A stretch of DNA of 13,429 nucleotides from DATDRS01 sp035291605 (GTDB taxonomy: Bacteria > Chloroflexota > Anaerolineae > Anaerolineales > UBA6663): positions 1 to 13,429 of the forward strand of contig DATDRS010000405.1 in the NCBI GenBank assembly GCA_035291605.1. The letters are read 5' to 3'. Of the stretch, positions 1 through 6,583 are shown piece by piece. The position numbers were made by a program, and so were the translations under genes. The notes beneath the pieces are model-generated. The model made no database searches, was not told where the DNA came from, and saw only the letters and a list, made by a program, of their open reading frames with translations. The stretch's first letter is position 1; every line of letters begins with the position of its first letter.

Positions 1-393
1 CGCCGAACCTTCCGCGGCGAATGGCTCTTTACCGGCGACAAATACTACGTGGATGCGGACGGTTATTACCACCACGTCGGGCGCGCGGACGACATGCTCA
101 AGGTGGGCGGCATCTGGGTCTCGCCGGTGGAGGTCGAAAGCACCCTGCTCGGTCACGAGGCGGTGTTGGAAGCCGCAGTGGTCGGCCAGTCGGACCAGTC
201 CAATTTGATAAAACCCAAAGCGTTCGTCGTCCTAAAAAAGGGCCACGCACCCTCGGACGAACTGGCCCAGGCGCTGATCGAACACTGTAAGCAGAACATG
301 GCGGCCTACAAGCGCCCGCGCTGGATCGAGTTCGTGGACGAGTTGCCCAAGACGACCACCGGCAAAATCCAGCGCGGCAAGTTGCGCGGGTAG
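1..393 (+). CDS. Benzoate-CoA-ligase-type AMP-forming acyl-CoA synthetase, C-terminal part (5' end outside window)
   Basis: The reading frame is open from base 1, so only the last 130 residues are present. They cover the hinge and the mobile C-terminal domain of an ANL-family adenylating enzyme: a TGDKYYVDADGYYHHVGR segment containing the hinge Asp and Arg, then DDMLKVGGIWVSPVEVE, and near the end TTGKIQR, whose Lys (codon 364-366) is the family's catalytic lysine for adenylation. The family forms acyl-CoA from a carboxylic acid, ATP and CoA through an acyl-adenylate. The wording DDMLKVGGIWVSPVEVE is closer to benzoate/hydroxybenzoate-CoA ligases than to acetyl-CoA or long-chain ligases, so an aromatic acid is the likely substrate. 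The acid-binding pocket lies in the missing N-terminal part, so specificity cannot be judged. The next gene starts 42 bases downstream on the same strand, which suggests co-transcription. Confidence 0.88.
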   Translation, partial: RRTFRGEWLFTGDKYYVDADGYYHHVGRADDMLKVGGIWVSPVEVESTLLGHEAVLEAAVVGQSDQSNLIKPKAFVVLKKGHAPSDELAQALIEHCKQNMAAYKRPRWIEFVDELPKTTTGKIQRGKLRG

Positions 394-435
394 TATCTAT
401 AAACAGGCCGCCCAGGGATCAGAGGCGGGAGCGAG

Positions 436-1404
436 ATGAGCAGGTACCTGTTGTCGCTTCAGGAAATAACCCAAGACGATGTCCAGCGCTGCGGGGGCAA
501 AGCGATCAGCCTGGGCGTGTTGACGCGCGCCGGGGCCAGGGTCCCACCCGGATTTTGTATCGTCGCTGAGGCCCTGGCGTACGTGGTGGCCTCCAACGCG
601 CTCGGCGATCGCATCGTCGAAATTGCCGCCGGCCTCAACTTTGAGGACTACACCGATGTCAAGAAGAAAACGGCTGAAATCCGGTCGCTGATCACGTCGG
701 CCACGATCCCGACCGACCTGGAGCAGGACATCCTCGAGCACTACCGGGCGCTGGTCAGCGGAGACAACAAGTTCGTCGCCGTGCGCTCGTCGGTTGCGGT
801 CAGAGACAGCCCAATTTCATCCTTCCCAGGGATGATGGATACTTACCATTATGTTTTGGGCGAGGCCGAAGTCCTCGAGAAGATTCGCGAATGCTGGGCC
901 TCGTTGTGGACAGTGCGCGCGGCGTTTACCCGCCAGCAGAAGAACATCCCGCACGACCGGGGGCTGATCGCCTGCGTGATTCAACTGATGGTCAGCGCAG
1001 ACGTGGCCGGGGTGTTGTTCACGGCCAACCCGATCACGAAGGCCACGAACGAGGTGGTGATCGAATCCAATTGGGGGCTGGGCGAGTCAGTCGTTTCAGG
1101 CAAGTCTATGAACGATTTCTACGTGCTCGATAAAGACAGCCTGGCCGTCAAGCAAAAGAAGATCGCCCACAAAACCGTGATGGTGACCATGGACGAGGCC
1201 AAAGGCTCCGGGCGAACGGAGCAACTCATTCCGCCCGAACGGGCCACCGCGCCGACGCTATCCAATGCGCAGTTGATGGAGTTGGGAGGGGTCAGCAAGC
1301 AGATCGAGCAGCACTTCAACTTCAACGCCGACATCGAATGGGCTTATCAAAACGGCACGCTCTACATTCTGCAAACTCGCCGGATCAAGGACCGGGGTGA
1401 GTAA
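436..1404 (+). CDS. ATP-grasp subunit of a split PEP-synthase/PPDK-like dikinase (phenylphosphate synthase beta-like)
   Basis: This 322-residue protein corresponds only to the ATP-binding N-terminal domain of PEP synthase and pyruvate phosphate dikinase. Visible motifs are GGKAISLGVL (20-29), VPPGF (36-40), VAVRSS (114-119), SFPGMMDT (129-136), the Q183-MV strand, GVLFTANP (192-199), GLGESVVSG (214-222), DIEWA (299-303) and LQTRR (312-316), where the family domain normally ends. In this family the domain transfers the beta-phosphate of ATP to a histidine on a swivelling domain, which is absent here and encoded at 2598-4289. The usual AED after VAVRSS reads VRD. The length (about 36 kDa) and separate coding match the 40-kDa subunit of phenylphosphate synthase. 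The ATG at 436 has a modest purine-rich site (GGGAGCGAG) just upstream. The stop lies 31 bases before the amidohydrolase start. Domain identity is firm; the physiological acceptor is unknown. Confidence 0.88.
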   Translation: MSRYLLSLQEITQDDVQRCGGKAISLGVLTRAGARVPPGFCIVAEALAYVVASNALGDRIVEIAAGLNFEDYTDVKKKTAEIRSLITSATIPTDLEQDILEHYRALVSGDNKFVAVRSSVAVRDSPISSFPGMMDTYHYVLGEAEVLEKIRECWASLWTVRAAFTRQQKNIPHDRGLIACVIQLMVSADVAGVLFTANPITKATNEVVIESNWGLGESVVSGKSMNDFYVLDKDSLAVKQKKIAHKTVMVTMDEAKGSGRTEQLIPPERATAPTLSNAQLMELGGVSKQIEQHFNFNADIEWAYQNGTLYILQTRRIKDRGE

Positions 1405-1422
1405 ACAGGCCAAACCTATCCC

Positions 1423-1428
1423 AAGGAG
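1423..1428 (+). promoter_or_regulatory. Ribosome binding site that fixes the amidohydrolase start
   Basis: AAGGAG ends 7 bases before the ATG at 1436. It lies downstream of the alternative GTG at 1397 and only 1 base before the ATG at 1430, so it supports the start at 1436. Confidence 0.7.
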
Positions 1429-1435
1429 TATGATT

Positions 1436-2464
1436 ATGCCTCAGCGAACCGTTGACGTTCACAACCACTGGTACCCGCCCGAATACCTCGAATACCTCAA
1501 GGGCCGCACGGAGTCGCCACGCGTGGAGCAGACCGGCCCGACTGCGTACGTGGCCCTGGCGCCCGGCGACGTTCGTGTGGCTCATATTGACCGGCCCGGC
1601 CATTACGATCTCGCCGCCCGTATCCGGGATATGGACGCCGCCGGGCTGGACACCCAGGTCATCAGCATCACTATTCCGGGGCCGGAAAGCCTTCCCGCCA
1701 AGGAAGGCGTTTATTGGGCGCAAAAGATCAACGACGCTTACGCCAAAGCCGTGCAGGATCACCCCGGCCGTTTCTTTGCGATGGCGAATCTTCCCTATCA
1801 AGACCCAGATGCGGCGGCTAAGGAACTAGAGCGTTGCTACAAGGAACTGGGCGTCAAGGGCATTCAGATGTTCTCCAACGTGAACGGCGAGCCGTTGTTC
1901 CTGGACAAGTACGATGCAGTCTTTGCCATGGCCAGCGAATGGGAACTGCCTATCTTGATGCACCCCACCGTTCCGTGGACGGCTCCGGTCCTGGACAAAC
2001 TCAGAATCCCCTATCAGTTGTACGGCTACACCTTCGACACGACCCTGTCCCTCATCAGCCTCATCTTCAATGGGGTGTTCCAGCGGCATCAGAAACTCAC
2101 GATGGTGCACGCTCACCTGGGCGGAATGGTTCCCTATCTCGTTCAACGCCTGCGGCATGCCTGGAAGGGCTACAGCAAGGAGTGGGGATTGGAGTTGGAC
2201 GAAACCCCCGATGTCACCTACCAGAAGCGGGTTTATCCTGACACCACGTCCTTCTATCTGCCCGCCATGAAGTGTTGCCTGGAATGGGTCGGGCCGGAGC
2301 ATCTGATGGTGGGCACGGACTATGCCCATCGGGTCGGGGACCCCGAGGGCGCGATCAAGGCCATCAAGGATTTGGGCACGGCGATCAACCTGGCCCCGGA
2401 CAAAGTGGACGCGATCCTGGGCCAGAACGCTGAGGCGCTCTATAAATTGCCGCCCATGTCCTAG
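1436..2464 (+). CDS. ACMSD-type metal-dependent amidohydrolase (Amidohydro_2), probable decarboxylase or hydratase
   Basis: This 342-residue TIM-barrel protein belongs to the ACMSD branch of the amidohydrolase superfamily. The metal-ligand pattern is intact: DVHNH gives H9 and H11, LMHPT gives H176, HAHLGG gives H225 and H227, and GTDYAH gives D295. This closely follows the spacing known for alpha-amino-beta-carboxymuconate-semialdehyde decarboxylase (His9, His11, His177, His228, Asp294). The family includes cofactor-free, O2-independent decarboxylases such as gamma-resorcylate, 2,3-dihydroxybenzoate and 5-carboxyvanillate decarboxylases, some of which run in reverse as carboxylases. It also includes hydratases and lactonases. 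The start at 1436 is chosen because a good AAGGAG precedes it; a GTG at 1397 would overlap the upstream gene and add 13 residues. The gene sits between the two dikinase halves, which suggests it acts just before or after phosphorylation of the same substrate. Family is firm; reaction is not determined. Confidence 0.87.
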   Translation: MPQRTVDVHNHWYPPEYLEYLKGRTESPRVEQTGPTAYVALAPGDVRVAHIDRPGHYDLAARIRDMDAAGLDTQVISITIPGPESLPAKEGVYWAQKINDAYAKAVQDHPGRFFAMANLPYQDPDAAAKELERCYKELGVKGIQMFSNVNGEPLFLDKYDAVFAMASEWELPILMHPTVPWTAPVLDKLRIPYQLYGYTFDTTLSLISLIFNGVFQRHQKLTMVHAHLGGMVPYLVQRLRHAWKGYSKEWGLELDETPDVTYQKRVYPDTTSFYLPAMKCCLEWVGPEHLMVGTDYAHRVGDPEGAIKAIKDLGTAINLAPDKVDAILGQNAEALYKLPPMS

Positions 2465-2545
2465 AACTTGCCCAGCGCGCCGGTTTGCGTCCACGGTGAA
2501 GTGCCATCCGTTTTCAAGAATCAGTGAGCAGGGAAGCGAGGTTAG

Positions 2546-2573
2546 ACTGATCACTGATGACTGATCACTGAAG
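2546..2573 (+). repeat. Heptanucleotide tandem repeat (about four units, ACTGATN)
   Basis: Four adjacent 7-base units read ACTGATC, ACTGATG, ACTGATC and ACTGAAG. This makes a 12-base exact direct repeat (ACTGATCACTGA) at 2546-2557 and 2560-2571, each with a TGATCA palindrome. An inverted partner, TCAGTGA, lies upstream at 2521-2527. It occupies the 133-base gap between the amidohydrolase and the phosphohistidine subunit, ending 11 bases before that gene's ribosome binding site. It resembles the short heptamer tandem repeats found between genes in cyanobacteria and other bacteria. The rest of the gap shows no gene or clear promoter. Confidence 0.75.
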
Positions 2574-2597
2574 ACTTGCCTGCTGAGGAGGTTCTCC

Positions 2598-4289
2598 ATG
2601 ATAGATCGAAGCATGACCGCACTCAGAACGCTCAGGCCGGATTTCGACCGAAATATCTTCTGGTTCCGGGACGACTTGCACCAGCCCTATCCCATCTCGC
2701 CGATGGGCATGACCACCATCCAAAAACACCACGCCTGGGGGTACCACGTCGCTTCCGAGCAGACTCAGTTGCCGCCCTCCAAAGGGGCGCACGTCAAGGT
2801 GCACAAAGGCCGCGTGTATTTGGGCTTCGCGCTGATTGACGATCCGGCTGAGGTCGCCCGGCGCGCGCAGGACTTCGGCCGGTTGGTGGAATACTGCAAG
2901 GATCATTGGAAGGAGTATTACCACAAGTACCTCAGCGAAGTGATCGCCAATCTGAATTCGCTCGCGGCGGTGGACGGGAACCGCCTGACGACCCCCCATC
3001 TGCTGGATTTCCTGAAGAAGAGCGAAGAGATCAACCGGCGGCACTGGGAAATTCACTTCATCCTGATGTACCCCGCTGACACCATTTACCTGGAGTTTGA
3101 AGCCTTCTGCAAGAACTACGGCGTGGAGGAGAAAGATTTCGTCGGCATGCTCAAGGGGTTCACCTCGATGCCGGCGCAAACCGACGAAGAACTGTGGAAC
3201 CTGGCCAAGATGGCCCAGCAGGCCGGACTGCGCGACACGATCTCGAACGCGCCGATGGAGACGCTGCTGGAGACTTTGAAGAACAAGCCGGAAGCGCGCG
3301 AATGGTGCCAGCGCTTCGATGAATTTCTCCAGGTCCACGGCAACCGGATCAGCGCCGCGCATCTGGACGTGATCTTCGCCACCTGGAAGGAAGACCCGCG
3401 GCCCGTCCTGGAAACGATCAAGAGCTACTTCCCGCGCATGGATGCCGGGTGGGAGCTGTTCCAGGCGCGGAATGCTGTCATTCAGCAGCGCACGCAAGCG
3501 ATTGCGGAATTTGAGAAGCGCGTATCAGCCGAGGACAAGCCGATTTTTCAGCGGCTCCTCCCCGTCGCGCAGGAGGTGTACGCTTATCAGGAAGATCACG
3601 GTTTCTATATTGATCAGGGTTCCACGGCGGCGCTCCACAATACCCTGATGGCCTGCGGGCAAAGATTGCAGCGCTTTGGATTGCTCGAGCGCGCGGATGA
3701 TGTGTTCTTCCTGACCTTCAGCGAGCTGGTCGAAATCCTGAGCGATCTGGCGTGGGACGAAAAAATTGGCACCTACCATCACCAGGCGCTCGTGCCGCCG
3801 CTGATCAAGGAACGAAAAGAGGACCGGGAAGAGGCCGGCCAGGCCGATGCGCCTCTGACGGTGGGCAATGTGCCCCCGACGATGACCGATCCGATCGCGA
3901 TCAAAGTCTTCGGGATTATTGACGAGGTGCTTCATCCCAAGGGAGAAAAGGAGGTGGTGGAACGATTGGAGGGCTTCCCGGGATCGCCGGGCGTGGTCGA
4001 GGGGCCGGCCCGCGTGATCTTGAGTTTTGAGGAGTTCCCGACCCTCCAATCCGGAGAAATCTTGATTTGCCCTTACACCAGCACTGCCTGGACGCCGCTC
4101 TTCCTGAAGATCGCGGGCGTGGTGACGGATACCGGCGGCATGTTGACCCACGCTGCCATCGCCGCCCGCGAGTACGGCATCCCGGCGGTGGTGGGCACCT
4201 GGAACGCCACCAATTCGATTCGCAACGGGGACATCATCAAGGTGGATGGAAACACAGGCGTGGTCGAAGTTGTAAAACGGGCAGGGTGA
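2598..4289 (+). CDS. Phosphohistidine (swivelling) subunit of a split PEP-synthase-like dikinase, phenylphosphate synthase alpha-like
   Basis: This 563-residue protein ends in the PEP-utilizing mobile domain (about residues 456-563). The phosphohistidine motif TDTGGMLTHAAIAARE is followed by GIPAVVGT; H518 is the predicted phosphorylated histidine. The preceding 450 residues are mostly helical-looking, with an N-terminal FWFRDDLHQPYPISPM stretch (21-36). They are neither the ATP-grasp domain nor the PEP/pyruvate TIM barrel, and presumably bind the phosphate acceptor, as the middle domain of rifampicin phosphotransferase does. With the ATP-grasp protein at 436-1404 it should catalyse ATP + acceptor + H2O to AMP + Pi + phosphorylated acceptor. 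The size (about 64 kDa) resembles the 70-kDa phenylphosphate synthase subunit; that enzyme's third, CBS-domain subunit is not in this window. GAGGAGG (2585-2591) lies 6 bases before the ATG. The swivelling domain is certain; the acceptor is unknown. Confidence 0.87.
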   Translation: MIDRSMTALRTLRPDFDRNIFWFRDDLHQPYPISPMGMTTIQKHHAWGYHVASEQTQLPPSKGAHVKVHKGRVYLGFALIDDPAEVARRAQDFGRLVEYCKDHWKEYYHKYLSEVIANLNSLAAVDGNRLTTPHLLDFLKKSEEINRRHWEIHFILMYPADTIYLEFEAFCKNYGVEEKDFVGMLKGFTSMPAQTDEELWNLAKMAQQAGLRDTISNAPMETLLETLKNKPEAREWCQRFDEFLQVHGNRISAAHLDVIFATWKEDPRPVLETIKSYFPRMDAGWELFQARNAVIQQRTQAIAEFEKRVSAEDKPIFQRLLPVAQEVYAYQEDHGFYIDQGSTAALHNTLMACGQRLQRFGLLERADDVFFLTFSELVEILSDLAWDEKIGTYHHQALVPPLIKERKEDREEAGQADAPLTVGNVPPTMTDPIAIKVFGIIDEVLHPKGEKEVVERLEGFPGSPGVVEGPARVILSFEEFPTLQSGEILICPYTSTAWTPLFLKIAGVVTDTGGMLTHAAIAAREYGIPAVVGTWNATNSIRNGDIIKVDGNTGVVEVVKRAG

Positions 4290-4354
4290 AAGAGCTGCCC
4301 TTACGCTCGCTCGAACGTCTTTCTATATTCTGTACCATACGGAGGAGATGAAAA

Positions 4355-5695
4355 ATGGGCAAGAGATATCTCACACGTCGCGGCTTTCTGAAAGTGTCCG
4401 GGGTGACAGCCGCCGGGTTGGCCCTCGGCGCGTGCGGCGCGGGGGCCACGCCCACGACCGCTCCCACCAGCGCTCCCGCCGCGAGTCCCACGGCAGCCGC
4501 CAAAGCGGGGCGGACGATCAAGATCGGCTACGTCAGCCCACAGACCGGCCCCATCGCCGGGTTTGGCGAGGCCGACAGTTTCATCCTGGACGGGGTGCGG
4601 ACGGTATTCGGCGACGGCATTTCCATCGGTGGCGCAAAGCATCCGGTGGAAATCCTCGTCAAGGACAGCCAGTCCGATCCCAATCGCGCGGCGGAGGCTG
4701 CCGCCGACCTCATCTTGACGGATGGCATTGATCTCATCGTCGTGGCTTCGACCCCGGAGACCACGAACCCGGTAGGCGATCAGTGCGAAGTCAACGGTGT
4801 GCCGTGCATCTCCACGGTTGCGCCGTGGCAGCCGTGGTTTATTGGCCGGGGCGGAAAGCCCGGTGAAACTGAGTTCAAGTGGACGTACCATTTCTTCTGG
4901 GGCCTGGAGGACATCATCGGGGTCTTCCTCAGCATCTGGGACTCGCTCGACACCGATAAGGTGGTCGGCGGGATGTGGCCCAACGACGGCGATGGCCTGG
5001 CCTGGAGCAGCCCTGAAGTGGGGTTCCCGCCCGCGCTGGCGCCAAAGGGCTACACGGTCGTTGATCCGGGCCGCTACGAAAACCTGAAAGACGACTTCTC
5101 GGCCGAGATTTCCCAGTTCAAAAATCAGAAGGCCGAGATCGTGACAGGGGTCATGCTTCCGCCGGACCTGGGCACATTCCTGGTCCAAGCCAGTCAGCAG
5201 GGGTTCGTCCCCAAGGCCATGACGGTTGGCAAAGCTGCTCTGTTCCCCTCGGCCGTGGAAGCGATCGGCGGTGGTCTGGGCGATGGCCTGACGAGCGAAA
5301 TCTGGTGGAGCCCGAGTCACCCCTTCAAATCGTCGTTGACCGGGGCCAGCGCCAAGGAATTGGCCGACGCCTACCAGACCGAGACGAGCAAGCAGTGGAC
5401 GCAACCGATTGGCTTCGTCCACGCCCTGTTCGAAGTGGCGGCGGACACGCTGAAGCGCGCGAAGGACGTAGACGACAAAGCGGCCATCCGCGATGCGCTC
5501 AAGGCGACTGAACTGGACACGATCGTGGGACATCTCTCGTGGGCGAAAGGGCCGGTGCCCAACGTGGCCAAGACGCCTCTCGTGGGAGGCCAGTGGGGCA
5601 AGGGCAAGGAGTTCCCGTTTGAATTGACCATCACCTCGAGCACCTACCCAGACATCCCGGTCGGCGGCCAGACGCGGCCGATGCCCGGTGCCTAG
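4355..5695 (+). CDS. Branched-chain-amino-acid-type ABC transporter substrate-binding lipoprotein
   Basis: This 446-residue protein starts with a twin-arginine-like signal, RRGFLK (8-13), a hydrophobic stretch and a lipobox LGAC with C27 as the predicted lipidated cysteine. A Thr/Pro/Ala-rich tether (about 28-48) follows. The mature part opens with RTIKIGYVSPQTGPIAGFGEAD, typical of the Peripla_BP_6 (LivJ/LivK-like) fold, and continues with NRAAEAAADLI and DLIVVASTPETT. It should sit outside the membrane and deliver ligand to the permeases at 7966-9933. Such proteins bind branched-chain amino acids, amides, urea or aromatic acids; the neighbouring aryl-CoA ligase makes an aromatic ligand plausible. 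GGAGGAG (4341-4347) is 7 bases before the ATG. The start of an independent transcription unit in the 65-base gap before it is possible, but no convincing promoter is visible. Confidence 0.9.
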   Translation: MGKRYLTRRGFLKVSGVTAAGLALGACGAGATPTTAPTSAPAASPTAAAKAGRTIKIGYVSPQTGPIAGFGEADSFILDGVRTVFGDGISIGGAKHPVEILVKDSQSDPNRAAEAAADLILTDGIDLIVVASTPETTNPVGDQCEVNGVPCISTVAPWQPWFIGRGGKPGETEFKWTYHFFWGLEDIIGVFLSIWDSLDTDKVVGGMWPNDGDGLAWSSPEVGFPPALAPKGYTVVDPGRYENLKDDFSAEISQFKNQKAEIVTGVMLPPDLGTFLVQASQQGFVPKAMTVGKAALFPSAVEAIGGGLGDGLTSEIWWSPSHPFKSSLTGASAKELADAYQTETSKQWTQPIGFVHALFEVAADTLKRAKDVDDKAAIRDALKATELDTIVGHLSWAKGPVPNVAKTPLVGGQWGKGKEFPFELTITSSTYPDIPVGGQTRPMPGA

Positions 5696-5717
5696 GGTGG
5701 GGTTTTCCGCGCGCCTG

Positions 5718-5750
5718 AGACCTTCGGGGTCTGTTAGACCCCGAAGGTCT
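5718..5750. promoter_or_regulatory. Perfect 15-bp inverted repeat (strong RNA hairpin) between substrate-binding protein and livG
   Basis: The arm AGACCTTCGGGGTCT (5718-5732) is exactly complementary to 5736-5750, with a 3-base GTT loop. It fills much of the 73-base gap between the binding-protein stop and the livG ATG, ending 3 bases before the livG ribosome binding site (GAGAGG, 5754-5759). There is no T-run after it, so it is not a standard intrinsic terminator. It could stabilise the upstream mRNA 3' end, attenuate the downstream genes so that binding protein is made in excess, or be a dispersed palindromic repeat. Confidence 0.75.
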
Positions 5751-5768
5751 GCCGAGAGGTAGTCAGGC

Positions 5769-6515
5769 ATGACGAGTCCGGAGACGGCAGCCCCGCAGAT
5801 TCTCGAGCTCCGCGAGGTGTCGAAGTCTTTCGGCCGGCTCCAGGTTTTGACTAATCTCTCCTTCAGCCTGAGGGGGGGCGAGGCCTTGGGGGTCCTCGGC
5901 CCCAATGGGGCTGGGAAGACCACGATGCTCAATCTGATCTCGGGCGATCTGAGCGTTGGGTCTGGCCAGATATTGTTTCGGGGAGTGGATATTACCCGCG
6001 CGCCGGCGCCCGTCCGCTGTCACCGAGGCATTGGCCGCACCTACCAGATTCCGCGTCCATTTGTCGGCATGACGGTTTTCGAGAACGTGCTGGTCGGCGC
6101 AACGTATGGCCGCGGCCCGGAACGGCGCGACCACGACGCGCACGCGGTGTGCCGTGAGGTGCTCCAACTGACCGGCCTGCTAGAGCGCGCCGACGTATTA
6201 GCGGGAAACCTGGGCTTGCTGGAGCGCAAACGCCTGGAACTGGCCCGCGCCCTCGCGACGCGGCCTTCACTCCTACTCCTGGACGAGATCGCGGGCGGCC
6301 TGATGGAGCCAGAGGTACATGCCTTGTTGGAAATGATCGCCGAAATCCGCTCCCGGCGCATCACGATCATCTGGATCGAGCACATCGTGCATGCCCTCGT
6401 CTCGGCGGTGGATCGTATCCTCGCCATCAACTTTGGGGTCAAGCTCGTCGAGGGCCAGCCGCAAGAGGTACTCGCCAGCCGCGAGTTTCAAGAAGTTTAC
6501 CTTGGGGTTGACTAA
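5769..6515 (+). CDS. livG: LivG-type ABC transporter ATP-binding protein
   Basis: This 248-residue ABC ATPase has Walker A GPNGAGKTT (44-52), Q-loop TYQIPRPF (Q93), the LivG-like MTVFENVLVGA segment, Walker B LLLLDEIAGGL (D172, E173) and H-loop IEH (H205). The usual signature (LSYGQQRRLEIARAL in LivG) is replaced by NLGLLERKRLELARAL (147-162), so the LSGGQ core is absent while the following helix is conserved. It should pair with the LivF-type ATPase at 7247-7963 to energise import. GAGAGG sits 9 bases before the ATG. An O-methyltransferase gene separates it from livF. The substrate cannot be inferred from an ATPase. Confidence 0.9.
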   Translation: MTSPETAAPQILELREVSKSFGRLQVLTNLSFSLRGGEALGVLGPNGAGKTTMLNLISGDLSVGSGQILFRGVDITRAPAPVRCHRGIGRTYQIPRPFVGMTVFENVLVGATYGRGPERRDHDAHAVCREVLQLTGLLERADVLAGNLGLLERKRLELARALATRPSLLLLDEIAGGLMEPEVHALLEMIAEIRSRRITIIWIEHIVHALVSAVDRILAINFGVKLVEGQPQEVLASREFQEVYLGVD

Positions 6516-6540
6516 GAACGCGATGTGTCCGTGACGGAGC

Positions 6541-6572
6541 CGTGCCTCTTGCGCCAGCGTGCCCGAGGCACG
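6541..6572. repeat. 8-bp inverted repeat upstream of the O-methyltransferase
   Basis: CGTGCCTC (6541-6548) and GAGGCACG (6565-6572) are exact complements around a 16-base loop, in the gap between livG and the O-methyltransferase. It could form a modest RNA hairpin. The left arm contains the GTG at 6542 that would otherwise extend the methyltransferase, which argues against that start. No T-run follows. Confidence 0.45.
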
Positions 6573-6583
6573 CTTCTGGGGCC

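Noticed and set aside
1826..3497. Two minus-strand open frames opposite the amidohydrolase and the phosphohistidine subunit
   Set aside because: Both are antisense to well-supported family members and show no domain signature of their own.
4279..4300. Possible terminator: GGGCAG and CTGCCC around a 10-base loop at the end of the phosphohistidine subunit gene
   Set aside because: The stem is only 6 bp, overlaps the stop codon and is followed by just two T residues, so it is too weak to call.
4301..5932. Long minus-strand open frame (543 codons) opposite the binding-protein gene
   Set aside because: It lies antisense to a clear lipoprotein and the start of livG, is rich in Arg, Pro and Gly, and has no recognisable domain. 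It is a shadow of high-GC codon use.
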